Positions 1 to 7,874 of a DNA stretch of 13,934 nucleotides are shown here, in pieces. The notes beneath the pieces were generated by a model. It searched no databases, was not told where the DNA came from, and saw only the letters and a list, made by a program, of their open reading frames with translations. Position 1 is the first letter of the stretch. The number at the start of each line of letters is the position of its first letter. This stretch comes from Eggerthellaceae bacterium UBA5906 (GTDB taxonomy: Bacteria > Actinomycetota > Coriobacteriia > Coriobacteriales > Eggerthellaceae). The stretch spans positions 1,148 through 15,081 of the forward strand of contig DJEE01000082.1 in the NCBI GenBank assembly GCA_002431805.1, read 5' to 3'. The translations under genes and the position numbers were made by a program.

Positions 1-50
1 CCTACGCACTTCGCGTACGTTTAATGAGCGCACGCATGCGCCACTTACAA

Positions 51-138
51 CCCGCCAACCTGCGCGAACGACACATTGCCGCGCAAATCCACCCGCATCG
101 GATGGCACGCGATGTGCGTAGGTTGGTTGGCTGGCGGG
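51..138. repeat. Imperfect long-range inverted repeat upstream of ychF
   Basis: Bases 51-65 (CCCGCCAACCTGCGC) can pair with two blocks on the right: GCGTAGGTT at 116-124 (one G-T wobble) and GGCGGG at 133-138, leaving an 8-base bulge. No T-run follows, so it is not a simple terminator. It lies before the likely ychF promoter and may belong to the 3' region of a gene left of the window. No coding sequence is supported in positions 1-201. Confidence 0.3.
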
Positions 139-158
139 CGCACAGCGGCAGTTTGCGG

Positions 159-164
159 TATCAT
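159..164 (+). promoter_or_regulatory. Possible -10 element (TATCAT) for ychF
   Basis: TATCAT lies 38 bases before the ychF start codon. No convincing -35 hexamer is seen about 17 bases upstream. Modest support comes from the same words, CGGCAGTT followed by GCGGTATCAT, occurring upstream of the Crp-type regulator on the other strand (12300-12305). Confidence 0.25.
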
Positions 165-201
165 GACGAACACGATTGTTTTCTAGTTAAGGAAGTTCAG
201 C

Positions 202-1266
202 ATGTCGCTTTCCATCGGTATCGTGGGTCTGCCCAACGTGGGCAAATCCACGCTGTTCACGGCCCTTACGAACAAGGGCGGCCTGGCAGCCAACTACCCC
301 TTCGCCACTATCGAACCCAACGTCGGCATTGTCCCCGTGCCCGACAACCGCCTGGAAAAGCTGGCCGAAATCGACCATCCCGCAAAAATCGTTCCCGCAA
401 CCGTGGAGTTCGTGGACATCGCCGGCTTGGTGGCAGGCGCCAGCAAGGGCGAGGGCCTTGGCAACCAGTTTTTGGCCAACATCCGCGAAACCGACGCCAT
501 CTGCGAGGTAGTGCGCTTTTTCAGCGACCCGGACGTGGTGCACGTTGACGGCCGCGTAAACCCCAGCTCAGACGTTGAAACCATCAAAACCGAACTAATT
601 TTGGCCGACATTGGAACGCTCGAGCGTGCCTTGCCGCGCTTGGAAAAAGAGGCAAAGCGCGACAAAGCCGGCGCCAAGAAGCTTGAAGTTGCAAAGAAGG
701 TGTTCGAAGGCCTCAACGAAGGTCATCGCGCTCGCACGCTGAATTTGGACGAAGAGGAGCAGGCAGCCATCTACGACCTGCACCTGCTAACCATGAAGCC
801 CATCCTTTACATCGCCAACGTGGACGAGGACGCCTTAGACGCCCCGCTGGCCGAGATTGACGGTTGCCAGCCGGTGCCCATTTCGGCAAAGGTTGAAGCT
901 GACCTGGCCGAACTTGACCCGGCCGAAGCCAAGGAATACTTGGAAGCCATGGGGCTTGAAGAATCGGGCCTGGCGCGTCTGGTACGCAGCGCTTACAAGT
1001 TGCTGGGTCTGCAAAGCTACTTCACCAGCGGCGAAACCGAAACGCGCGCGTGGACTATCCCCATCGGAGCGAAGGCCCCGCAGGCAGCTGGCGTTATCCA
1101 TTCCGATTTCGAGCGCGGGTTCATCAAGGCCGAAACCGCATCGTACAACGACTACGTGGAACTAGGCGGCGAACTGGGCTGCCGCAACGCCGGCAAACTA
1201 CGCCAAGAAGGCAAGGACTATGTGGTGCAGGACGGCGACGTCATGCACTTCAAGTTCAACGTGTAA
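202..1266 (+). CDS. ychF: Ribosome-associated ATPase/GTPase YchF (OLA1 family)
   Basis: A universally conserved Obg-superfamily P-loop NTPase. Family members bind ribosomes, prefer ATP over GTP, and have been linked to stress responses. At 354 residues it is slightly shorter than the usual ~363. The P-loop GLPNVGKST is at residues 9-17 and the G3 element DIAGL at 72-76, followed by the family motif GASKGEGLG. NVDE at 206-209 replaces the GTPase NKxD motif; this is the family hallmark and explains loss of guanine specificity. A helical insertion spans about 130-200, and a C-terminal TGS domain about 270-353 ends in VMHFKFNV. The start is set by AAGGAAG at 189-195, seven bases before the ATG. 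It is the only + strand gene and converges with the - strand block at the terminator at 1321. The call is secure. Confidence 0.98.
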   Translation: MSLSIGIVGLPNVGKSTLFTALTNKGGLAANYPFATIEPNVGIVPVPDNRLEKLAEIDHPAKIVPATVEFVDIAGLVAGASKGEGLGNQFLANIRETDAICEVVRFFSDPDVVHVDGRVNPSSDVETIKTELILADIGTLERALPRLEKEAKRDKAGAKKLEVAKKVFEGLNEGHRARTLNLDEEEQAAIYDLHLLTMKPILYIANVDEDALDAPLAEIDGCQPVPISAKVEADLAELDPAEAKEYLEAMGLEESGLARLVRSAYKLLGLQSYFTSGETETRAWTIPIGAKAPQAAGVIHSDFERGFIKAETASYNDYVELGGELGCRNAGKLRQEGKDYVVQDGDVMHFKFNV

Positions 1267-1320
1267 ACGCATGCGACAACTTTAAGCACTTCTACTTCAG
1301 GCGCAACTACAGCTTGATAA

Positions 1321-1359
1321 AAGCGAGCCGCTCCCAAACGGGGGCGGCTCGCTTTTTTA
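1321..1359. terminator. Bidirectional rho-independent terminator between convergent genes
   Basis: A 16-bp stem pairs 1321-1336 with 1341-1356, with one G-T wobble (1333/1344) and an AAAC loop. On the + strand it runs into TTTTTT (1354-1359), ending ychF. Read on the - strand, the same stem is followed by TTTTATC, so it can also end the long leftward transcription unit finishing at 1436. The 79 bases between it and that gene hold nothing else recognisable. Confidence 0.92.
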
Positions 1360-1435
1360 CCTTGTCATCAAAGAAAAAGGTGGTAAGCGAAATCAAGCCG
1401 GTTACTTCCACTCACTCGATATGAAACTTGCGCAA

Positions 1436-4400
1436 CTACAGGTAGTGCAAAAACGCACGCAGACGTTCTGCCCGCGTAGCGTCTGCTGCGCCATCGAACG
1501 ACAGACGGCAAGCTTTGCCGCCAAGGTTTCCCTCGAGCTGACGGACGGCTATACCAGCATTTTCATACAGCGAAGACACCTCAACCACGCCGCCAATAGC
1601 TCGAATCGCCCAAGCAGCTTTCGCAAAACGATAACGCCCGTTGCCGCCCACCAAGCAGTGCAGATGCTTATCAGCAGTCGCTACAAGATCTTCCAAGTCA
1701 GGTGAAAACGGCGAGATATTCCCCAAACAGTCGTGCACCTTGCGCGTCAAGCCATCCGCAGCTTTCAACACGTTCTCAAAACGCGCATCGGCGTCGTCGG
1801 GAAGTACCGCGGCCTGCGAAGAGCGCTGCGATAGCGACGCACGAGCATCGGTCCACAAGAAACGCAGGTACTCCGAAAACGGCATGCGCACCCAGCGTAT
1901 CCCCTCACTTTCCATGCTCGACCATAACCCGCCGGTCAGCTGATCATCCAACACCATGGGCCATTCGCCAACCAACGCAACGCATTTGACAGATTTTTCG
2001 GCCGCCGCCGCATCACGCGCCATGCGGGCGGCACGCAGCAACGTCACCTCGTCGATGCCCGCATCGGCTCTTACGGACGCTTGCAGCGTTGCAAGCACCT
2101 GTGCGCGCGCCGAAGGCGGTGCCGCCAACACTATGTCTCCCGCCAACAAGCACGTGAACAGCGCAAACGGCGAAGACAGCACCAACGGGTACAACTCCAT
2201 GGGCGGGGCGCACACGCGCGGCGACGATCCTGCACGATCTGCAAGCGCCGTTTCGATCACGCGCGCATACGCGCCATCGGCGTCGCCGCCCTCACCCGCC
2301 GGCAACAGCAGTGCAGGGCATTGTTCGCCCGCACACGCACTACCGCCAGCGCAGCCCGCGCACGCTGCTCGGCTTTGCTCCACGCAACGCTTAGCCGCAC
2401 CCAAAAAAGCAGCAAACGTCAAGTATTCGCCCTCGATAAGCTCGGCAGTGCCGCGAGCAACGGCATCCGCGTCAAGCAGCTGCGTGTCAACAGCGTGTCC
2501 GCACGCCTCAAGCCATGCCGCCGTAAGCGCACCATGCGGCCCAACCTGAGCAAGCGCACATGCTTCACCCGAACGCAAGCCGCTGTAGGCAAGCTCGACC
2601 CTATCTGCAGTCTGCGTTGCGCAGCAATGCGAAGCATGCGGATGAACAGGCACGTCGGCATCATCGCAGGCAGCCTGCGACGACGACGCACCCTCATGTG
2701 CAGCAGGCGTACTTTCGTCCTGGCGCAAAGCATTGCCCGCCGGCGCCTCGCCCTCCTGCGCGAGCACCAGCGCCGCCACCTGCTCGGCCACGGGACGATC
2801 CACCCCAACGCACTGCCCCATCTGCCCTGCGCACGACTGACCTTCCCAACTAGGAAACGATGCTAAATCGCGCACCTGCTGTTCGCTGCGGGCGGCCTCG
2901 TACTGGGAAACCGCATCCAAAAACGCCTCGATACGCGTAACGATGCCCACAGCCGAAGCGTGCTCGTCAACCTCAAGATGCAAATACGGCTTGTTACCCA
3001 TTTCGTGCTTGAACAGGTGCGACACCATGGAATCAGGCCCGCAGCCATGACTGGTCAAATACACGGCGAACAGCCGCTCGTCCGCTGCAACCAGACGAGC
3101 CCCCGACACGATATGCTGCGCAAACGGCCAATACAGGTCGGGATAATCGGCCGAAAGATCCACGTCGTGAGCATGCAGGTGGCTCAGCGTGATGACGCGT
3201 TCACCGCGCTCAAGCAGCAAATCCGGCACGCCCATGTTCAGCACCGGGTCCGCAATGCCGTAATTGCGCGTGATAAGCACCAGCACGCGCTCACCCGCCG
3301 GAAGGCTTGCCAACAGTTCGTCGCCAAGCGCTTCGGTGGCACGCGTGAACTGCGCCACCGATTCGCTTCCCGACAACATGGCAAGCGCCGTGTCGCGCGG
3401 CGGCAGCCCCAACTGACTTCCTACCCCAAGCATTGCCTGCGCCATAGCAGCCTGTCCAAAATCCATGCGCAGAATCGGGCTGATCAGCTGGATTCCCCGC
3501 TGCTCAAAACGCAATGCACGAGCGGCCATTTGAGGCCCGGACTGCAAATACACGCACGCGTAATTGTGTGCAACCGTGGACTTCGCATGGCGAATTGTCT
3601 GGATGGACGGCATGAACACGTAGTCAACCCCGCGCCGCGCAAGCTGCTCCATATGCCCATGCAAAAGCTTGACCGGCAGGCACACATCGGCTGGTGCCAC
3701 TTCCTGCGACAGCATGACCGCCTCATCGTCGGTGGCGTCGGAGAGCAGCACGTTAAAGCCCAATTCGCGGAAAAACGTGTTCGCCATGGGAAATAGCTTG
3801 TGCAACATCAGGCAGCGCGGGACGCCGATCGTTTTCTTGGCAGGATCGATTGTGGGGTTATAACCGCGAAGATACAGCTCTTCGGTTTTCGCATAGAACC
3901 TGCTATTGCGGTTAATACGCACATCAACAGAGCCGCTATCTGCTATTTCACCGATTTTCACCGGTTTATCGGACAGAGCCGGCTCGGCTTTCGCAACGCT
4001 TGTAACCGGCCTAGGCGCACTTGGGCGCACGCCTGTCGCCGAAGTGCTTTCCGCCGGCATACCGCCGCTTGCACCAACGGGGACATCCCAGCCCTTAAAC
4101 GCAGTCGGCTTGTCCGCCGCTTCCCCGGCCGCAAGCGCTGCTCCCACCGCGCCCGAAACAGCGAACCACGGCGAAACGATCACTTCGGCAGGCACGAGCG
4201 CGCGAAACGCCGCCACGATACCCGGATTGAATGCAACGCCGCCCTGAAGGATAACGCGCTGGCCCAGCGGGGCAGAGGCAACCACGCGATGCAGATAGTT
4301 GCGCAACACCGACAAGCATAGGCCGGCAGCCACGTCGTCATCAGAGCAACCTTGCGCAAGCGCAGAGCGCACGGCGGATTCCACAAATACCGTACAGCGT

Positions 4401-5902
4401 TCACCCAGGTCAAGCGGTGCCTCTGCCGCAAGGGCATGCACGCCGAAATCATCGAGCGCAATATGCAGGGCCGCTGCCTGCTCCTCGATAAACGACCCCG
4501 TTCCAGCAGCACAGATCTTGTTCATGCGGAAATCCGCCACGCGGCCATCACGCAGGGAGATGAACTTCGAGTCCTGCCCGCCAATCTCGAACACGCTTGT
4601 CGCACGCGGATCAACCGCAGCGGCGGCGCGAGCCTGAGCCGTGATCTCGTTGCATACCACGTCGGCCCCGATAGATCGACCCACCAGGGTACGACCCGAG
4701 CCCGTTGTGCCAACGGCAACCACGCGCACGCGGTTGCCCGCACGCTTGCCAAGCGTGCGCAACCCGCGGCGGACCGCATCAAGGGAATTGCCGCCCGTGC
4801 GCAGGTACTGCGCATCCACCAACGCGCCATTGCGATCCACCAACACCACGTCAGTGCTGGTGGAGCCCACGTCCACGCCAACGAACACCTCTACGGGATG
4901 CTGTGCGGTGGCGTCGGGACACAGCTTGTCGAACAGGGCCGCCGAACCGCCATCGCCCGCGGAGGGCACCTCGCTTGCCTCAAGCGCTCGCCCGCAGATG
5001 GGAGCAAGCCGCGCAATGCCTGCAACAGGTGCGTGCGTCGAGCAGCGCGCGCGCAAGGCCGCAACAGACGCCGACACGTCGATGCCGCAGGCCCCACGCT
5101 CCTTGTCCTCCTCGCACAGTTCGTCAGCTACGCACAATGCCGCACCAATCGCAGGCGCAAACTCCAGGTCGTCGGCGACAATAAGCTCGCCTTGTCCAAG
5201 CCGAAGCACGTCTTCCAGCGCACGTACCACGCCCTTGTTCTTGGCGACTCCGCCCACGAAAGCTACCGGCGCCGTCAATTCGCCGACTTCGCGGGCAACG
5301 GATGCGTTAAATCCGCGCGCAAGCGCGTAGCACAGCCCCAGCAAGATATTCTCGATGGGTTCACCTTCTTGCTGGCAGTGGATGACGTCGGTTTTGGCGA
5401 ACACCGCGCAACGCCCCGACATGCGCGGGACCGACGTCGCCTCGTCCGTCAGCTGCGAATAGCGTTCAAGCGGAAGACCCAGACGCTCCATCTGGTTTTC
5501 CAAAAACGCCCCGGAACCTGCCGCGCAATCATGGCCGCAGGCAAAGCGAGGCGGACCGCCTGCACCAAGCACCACCGCGCTCGACGACTGGGCGCCTATC
5601 TCCACGATGGATGCCGCTTGCGGGCATACTACGGAAACGCCCCTGTTCAACGCGGGGATATCGTCAATACGAACCGCATGGTCGTACGCAGCCGCCACCG
5701 TCGGCGCCAGCGTGCCGCACAGCCCAACGCCCGCGCACGCGCGCCACGCCACCTCATGCGCAACGCGCTCGATCAGCTGCGACGCGCAGCGCGTAGGCTT
5801 TCCGGCGTGGCGCTCGCTTACACGGGCCAGCACCTGCGCCCCGCCCGAAACCGCGACGACTTTGACCGAGCTTGCGCCCACATCGATTCCCAGATAGTAC
5901 AT
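1436..5902 (-). CDS. Giant twin-activase protein: two BadF/HgdC ATPase domains plus DUF2229 and COG3581-like regions
   Basis: 1488 residues, related to ATP-driven activators of 2-hydroxyacyl-CoA dehydratases, which push low-potential electrons onto an Fe-S partner. ASKHA domain 1 covers about 1-257 (GIDVGASSVK at 5-14) and domain 2 about 338-592 (GVDVGSTSTD at 342-351, GGQDSK at 441-446). In HgdC a [4Fe-4S] cluster is held between two subunits by Cys127 and Cys166. Here C126/C165 and C464/C503 have the same 39-residue spacing, so one chain may form the cluster. A DUF2229-type region follows (about 691-1000), with C741 in a CLPVKLLHGH motif, C783 and C954 (CGPDS). After a low-complexity linker (about 1000-1100), the C-terminal region (about 1100-1488) resembles COG3581 but lacks its expected cysteines and has C1181, C1184, C1190 and C1195. 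The start follows AAGGA with 6-base spacing. It lies 109 bp after the transporter and is probably co-transcribed. No dehydratase subunit gene is in the window. The family is secure; the partner is unknown. Confidence 0.9.
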   Translation of the reverse strand: MYYLGIDVGASSVKVVAVSGGAQVLARVSERHAGKPTRCASQLIERVAHEVAWRACAGVGLCGTLAPTVAAAYDHAVRIDDIPALNRGVSVVCPQAASIVEIGAQSSSAVVLGAGGPPRFACGHDCAAGSGAFLENQMERLGLPLERYSQLTDEATSVPRMSGRCAVFAKTDVIHCQQEGEPIENILLGLCYALARGFNASVAREVGELTAPVAFVGGVAKNKGVVRALEDVLRLGQGELIVADDLEFAPAIGAALCVADELCEEDKERGACGIDVSASVAALRARCSTHAPVAGIARLAPICGRALEASEVPSAGDGGSAALFDKLCPDATAQHPVEVFVGVDVGSTSTDVVLVDRNGALVDAQYLRTGGNSLDAVRRGLRTLGKRAGNRVRVVAVGTTGSGRTLVGRSIGADVVCNEITAQARAAAAVDPRATSVFEIGGQDSKFISLRDGRVADFRMNKICAAGTGSFIEEQAAALHIALDDFGVHALAAEAPLDLGERCTVFVESAVRSALAQGCSDDDVAAGLCLSVLRNYLHRVVASAPLGQRVILQGGVAFNPGIVAAFRALVPAEVIVSPWFAVSGAVGAALAAGEAADKPTAFKGWDVPVGASGGMPAESTSATGVRPSAPRPVTSVAKAEPALSDKPVKIGEIADSGSVDVRINRNSRFYAKTEELYLRGYNPTIDPAKKTIGVPRCLMLHKLFPMANTFFRELGFNVLLSDATDDEAVMLSQEVAPADVCLPVKLLHGHMEQLARRGVDYVFMPSIQTIRHAKSTVAHNYACVYLQSGPQMAARALRFEQRGIQLISPILRMDFGQAAMAQAMLGVGSQLGLPPRDTALAMLSGSESVAQFTRATEALGDELLASLPAGERVLVLITRNYGIADPVLNMGVPDLLLERGERVITLSHLHAHDVDLSADYPDLYWPFAQHIVSGARLVAADERLFAVYLTSHGCGPDSMVSHLFKHEMGNKPYLHLEVDEHASAVGIVTRIEAFLDAVSQYEAARSEQQVRDLASFPSWEGQSCAGQMGQCVGVDRPVAEQVAALVLAQEGEAPAGNALRQDESTPAAHEGASSSQAACDDADVPVHPHASHCCATQTADRVELAYSGLRSGEACALAQVGPHGALTAAWLEACGHAVDTQLLDADAVARGTAELIEGEYLTFAAFLGAAKRCVEQSRAACAGCAGGSACAGEQCPALLLPAGEGGDADGAYARVIETALADRAGSSPRVCAPPMELYPLVLSSPFALFTCLLAGDIVLAAPPSARAQVLATLQASVRADAGIDEVTLLRAARMARDAAAAEKSVKCVALVGEWPMVLDDQLTGGLWSSMESEGIRWVRMPFSEYLRFLWTDARASLSQRSSQAAVLPDDADARFENVLKAADGLTRKVHDCLGNISPFSPDLEDLVATADKHLHCLVGGNGRYRFAKAAWAIRAIGGVVEVSSLYENAGIAVRQLEGNLGGKACRLSFDGAADATRAERLRAFLHYL

Positions 5903-6011
5903 GTCCCGTCCTTGTTGTTCTTGCCTGCCCGAATCTATGCCGCAAAGCGCAAAACGCAGTCAGGCATACGTCCAACCGCGCCGTGCGCACCGCGCGCGCC
6001 AGCAGTCCTTA

Positions 6012-6227
6012 CTATTCCTCGCCCGCCTCGTGCTGACGCTTGAATTCGGCGTACTCGGCCAAGAAGCTTTCCTTGTCCAGCTTGCGGCGTTCCACCACAT
6101 CGTTGAATGTGACGTATTCGGTCATTGGATTCTCCACCGTGAAGGGGAAGCCCTTCGACACGAGGAAGTCGGCGAACAGCGGCTCGCCCTTGACTATCTC
6201 GCGCATGGTCTTCGTTGCATCGATCAT
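6012..6227 (-). other. Possible internally initiated 71-residue DUF1858-like protein
   Basis: Within the transporter frame, an ATG at 6225-6227 is preceded by AAAGGAG (6235-6241) at the ideal 7-base spacing, with a second GAAGGAG just upstream. The resulting product, residues 541-611 of the fusion, begins MIDATKTMREIVKGEP and resembles a complete DUF1858 domain, but has no cysteine where many DUF1858 domains carry a CxxC-like pair. The domain may be made both as a tail of the transporter and as a free small protein, or the site may be a relic of a once separate gene whose upstream stop codon was lost. Translation from this site is inference. Confidence 0.45.
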
Positions 6228-7805
6228 GATTTCGCTCCTTTCTCCTTCGCTTGCCTCGTAAGCAAGCTCTTCTTGCGCGCGGCGCATAAGCTCGCGCAGT
6301 TTCTCTTCGTTAAACGTGGCGATGTCGGCAAGTTGAACCGTTTGCGCCCCCAGCAGCTCGGCGTCTTCAGGGCTGTGCGTGGAAACCACCAGCGTACGAC
6401 CGTTGCGATGGCGCACCAGGAACTGCGCGACCAGGCGTTTCGTGTCGCGATCAAGTCCGGTGAACGGTTCGTCGAGCACAATGGCGCCACCCGGATAGGC
6501 CACGGCACGCACAAGCGCCACGCGTCGGCGCATGCCACCGGAAAGCTGCGCTGCCGCACGACCCATGCAATCAGCGGGAAGCACGCGCTCAAGCAGCTGG
6601 CGCACCTGGTAGACAACAGGCTTGCGCGGGCGCACGAGCGCGACGTTTTCCACGGGGGTCAGCCGCTCGCACAGACGATCTTCTTGGAACATCACCGACA
6701 CGCCGCCACGCCAGCCATCGCCGACAGCACCCGAGGTAGCGTCCTCGAGACCCGACAAGATGCGCAAAAGTGTGGTCTTTCCCATGCCCGACGGGCCCAT
6801 CAGGCAATACACGCCGCCTGCTTCGAAGCGCACGTTCACGTCGCGCAGCACCTCGGCATCGTCGAACGACTTGCACACGCCAGAGGCCTCCAAAGCGACA
6901 GGGCGCACATCGTCGCGTTCGACAAGCGAAGGTTCGCACGCGCATCCATCCGAATCGGCGCTGGTACGTGCATCCGCCGCCTGGACATCGCCCGCACCGC
7001 GCACCAACGCCCCGCCGCGCACCAGTTTGCCGCCAAGCGGGCGGTCGGCTTGCTCGAGCACCAGCATAAACACTTTCTCGAACGCCAGCGACAGCACGAT
7101 GACCACAACAGTCCATGCAAATAGATCAGGCGTGTCCAGGTACGACTTCGCCATGTACATTTCGCGCCCGATGGAGGGGCGCGGCGTGCCGATGACCTCG
7201 GCCATGATGCCCGTTTTCCAGCTCATGCCCAGCGCCACCTTGCAGCTGCTCAGCAAAAACGGCATGAGAGCCGGGCGATACACGTATAAAAAGCGCTTCC
7301 ACGGCGAAAGCTTGTAGGCACCGGCCATTTCCAGCATTTTTGCGTCGGCGTTTTCCAAGCCGGCGAGCGTGGCGGTGTAGATAAACGGCAGCACCACCAA
7401 AAGCGACAAGTACACGGTAAGCATCTGATTGCCCACCCAAATGAGCAGCATGATCACAAACGAGATCATGGGCACGGTTTTGAGCATGGACACCACCGGG
7501 TCCACGAAGTCGCGCAGCGTGTCGAAGCGGTGCGCCGCGGCGGCCAAGATAACGCTCACGACAAACGACATCAGAAAACCGCACGCCAAACGCCCGAACG
7601 ACGAGCCGCAGATCACCCAAAAGTCAAGGTTGGTCACTTGTTGGCAGAGCGCTTCAACCACGCGCACGGGGCCGGCCAGGACCAGACGGTTGTGCAGCAC
7701 GCGGTCGGCAAGTTCCCAAACGGCCAGCCAAAACACGATGATCGCTATTTTCTTCGGGCGGCTAATCTGCCGCTTTCGCTCGAACTGTGGTGCCATGGGC
7801 ATCAT
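6012..7805 (-). CDS. Fused ABC transporter: permease, ATPase and DUF1858-like C-terminal domain in one chain
   Basis: An importer of the nitrate/sulfonate/taurine (TauC/TauB, SsuC/SsuB) type in one polypeptide. Residues are numbered from the longest frame (GTG at 7847, 611 aa). The membrane part is about 33-265 with some six hydrophobic segments and an EAA-type loop at about 173-192 (EMAGAYKLSPWKRF). A polar linker of about 45 residues follows. The ATPase spans about 317-515: Walker A GPSGMGKTT 351-359, Q-loop FQED 387-390, signature LSGGM 435-439, Walker B IVLDEP 456-461, H491. From 541 to the end is a segment like DUF1858. The GTG at 7847 has no ribosome-binding site. AAAGGAAGG at 7818-7826 favours the ATG codons at 7805, 7802 or 7796; 7805 is used here, with somewhat long spacing. 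It lies 69 bp after the binding-protein gene with no terminator between. Substrate not assignable. Confidence 0.9.
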   Translation of the reverse strand: MMPMAPQFERKRQISRPKKIAIIVFWLAVWELADRVLHNRLVLAGPVRVVEALCQQVTNLDFWVICGSSFGRLACGFLMSFVVSVILAAAAHRFDTLRDFVDPVVSMLKTVPMISFVIMLLIWVGNQMLTVYLSLLVVLPFIYTATLAGLENADAKMLEMAGAYKLSPWKRFLYVYRPALMPFLLSSCKVALGMSWKTGIMAEVIGTPRPSIGREMYMAKSYLDTPDLFAWTVVVIVLSLAFEKVFMLVLEQADRPLGGKLVRGGALVRGAGDVQAADARTSADSDGCACEPSLVERDDVRPVALEASGVCKSFDDAEVLRDVNVRFEAGGVYCLMGPSGMGKTTLLRILSGLEDATSGAVGDGWRGGVSVMFQEDRLCERLTPVENVALVRPRKPVVYQVRQLLERVLPADCMGRAAAQLSGGMRRRVALVRAVAYPGGAIVLDEPFTGLDRDTKRLVAQFLVRHRNGRTLVVSTHSPEDAELLGAQTVQLADIATFNEEKLRELMRRAQEELAYEASEGERSEIMIDATKTMREIVKGEPLFADFLVSKGFPFTVENPMTEYVTFNDVVERRKLDKESFLAEYAEFKRQHEAGEE

Positions 7806-7874
7806 AGGGGCGCCCACCCTTCCTTTCGCTTTCTTGCCTTTCCGCACGGTGTCGCGCGAAGCTTACGATGCGCT

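Noticed and set aside
5977..5996. GC-rich alternating inverted repeat between the transporter and activase genes
   Set aside because: Only about 5 bp of GC/CG alternation with no T-run; expected by chance in such sequence and not enough for a terminator.
4352..6043. A 563-codon open frame on the + strand opposite the activase gene
   Set aside because: It is basic and low in pattern, and lies opposite conserved ASKHA motifs; a high-GC shadow.
7806..7847. GTG at 7847 as the start of the transporter fusion
   Set aside because: No ribosome-binding sequence precedes it, while AAAGGAAGG lies ahead of ATG codons at 7805, 7802 and 7796. It is not fully excluded.
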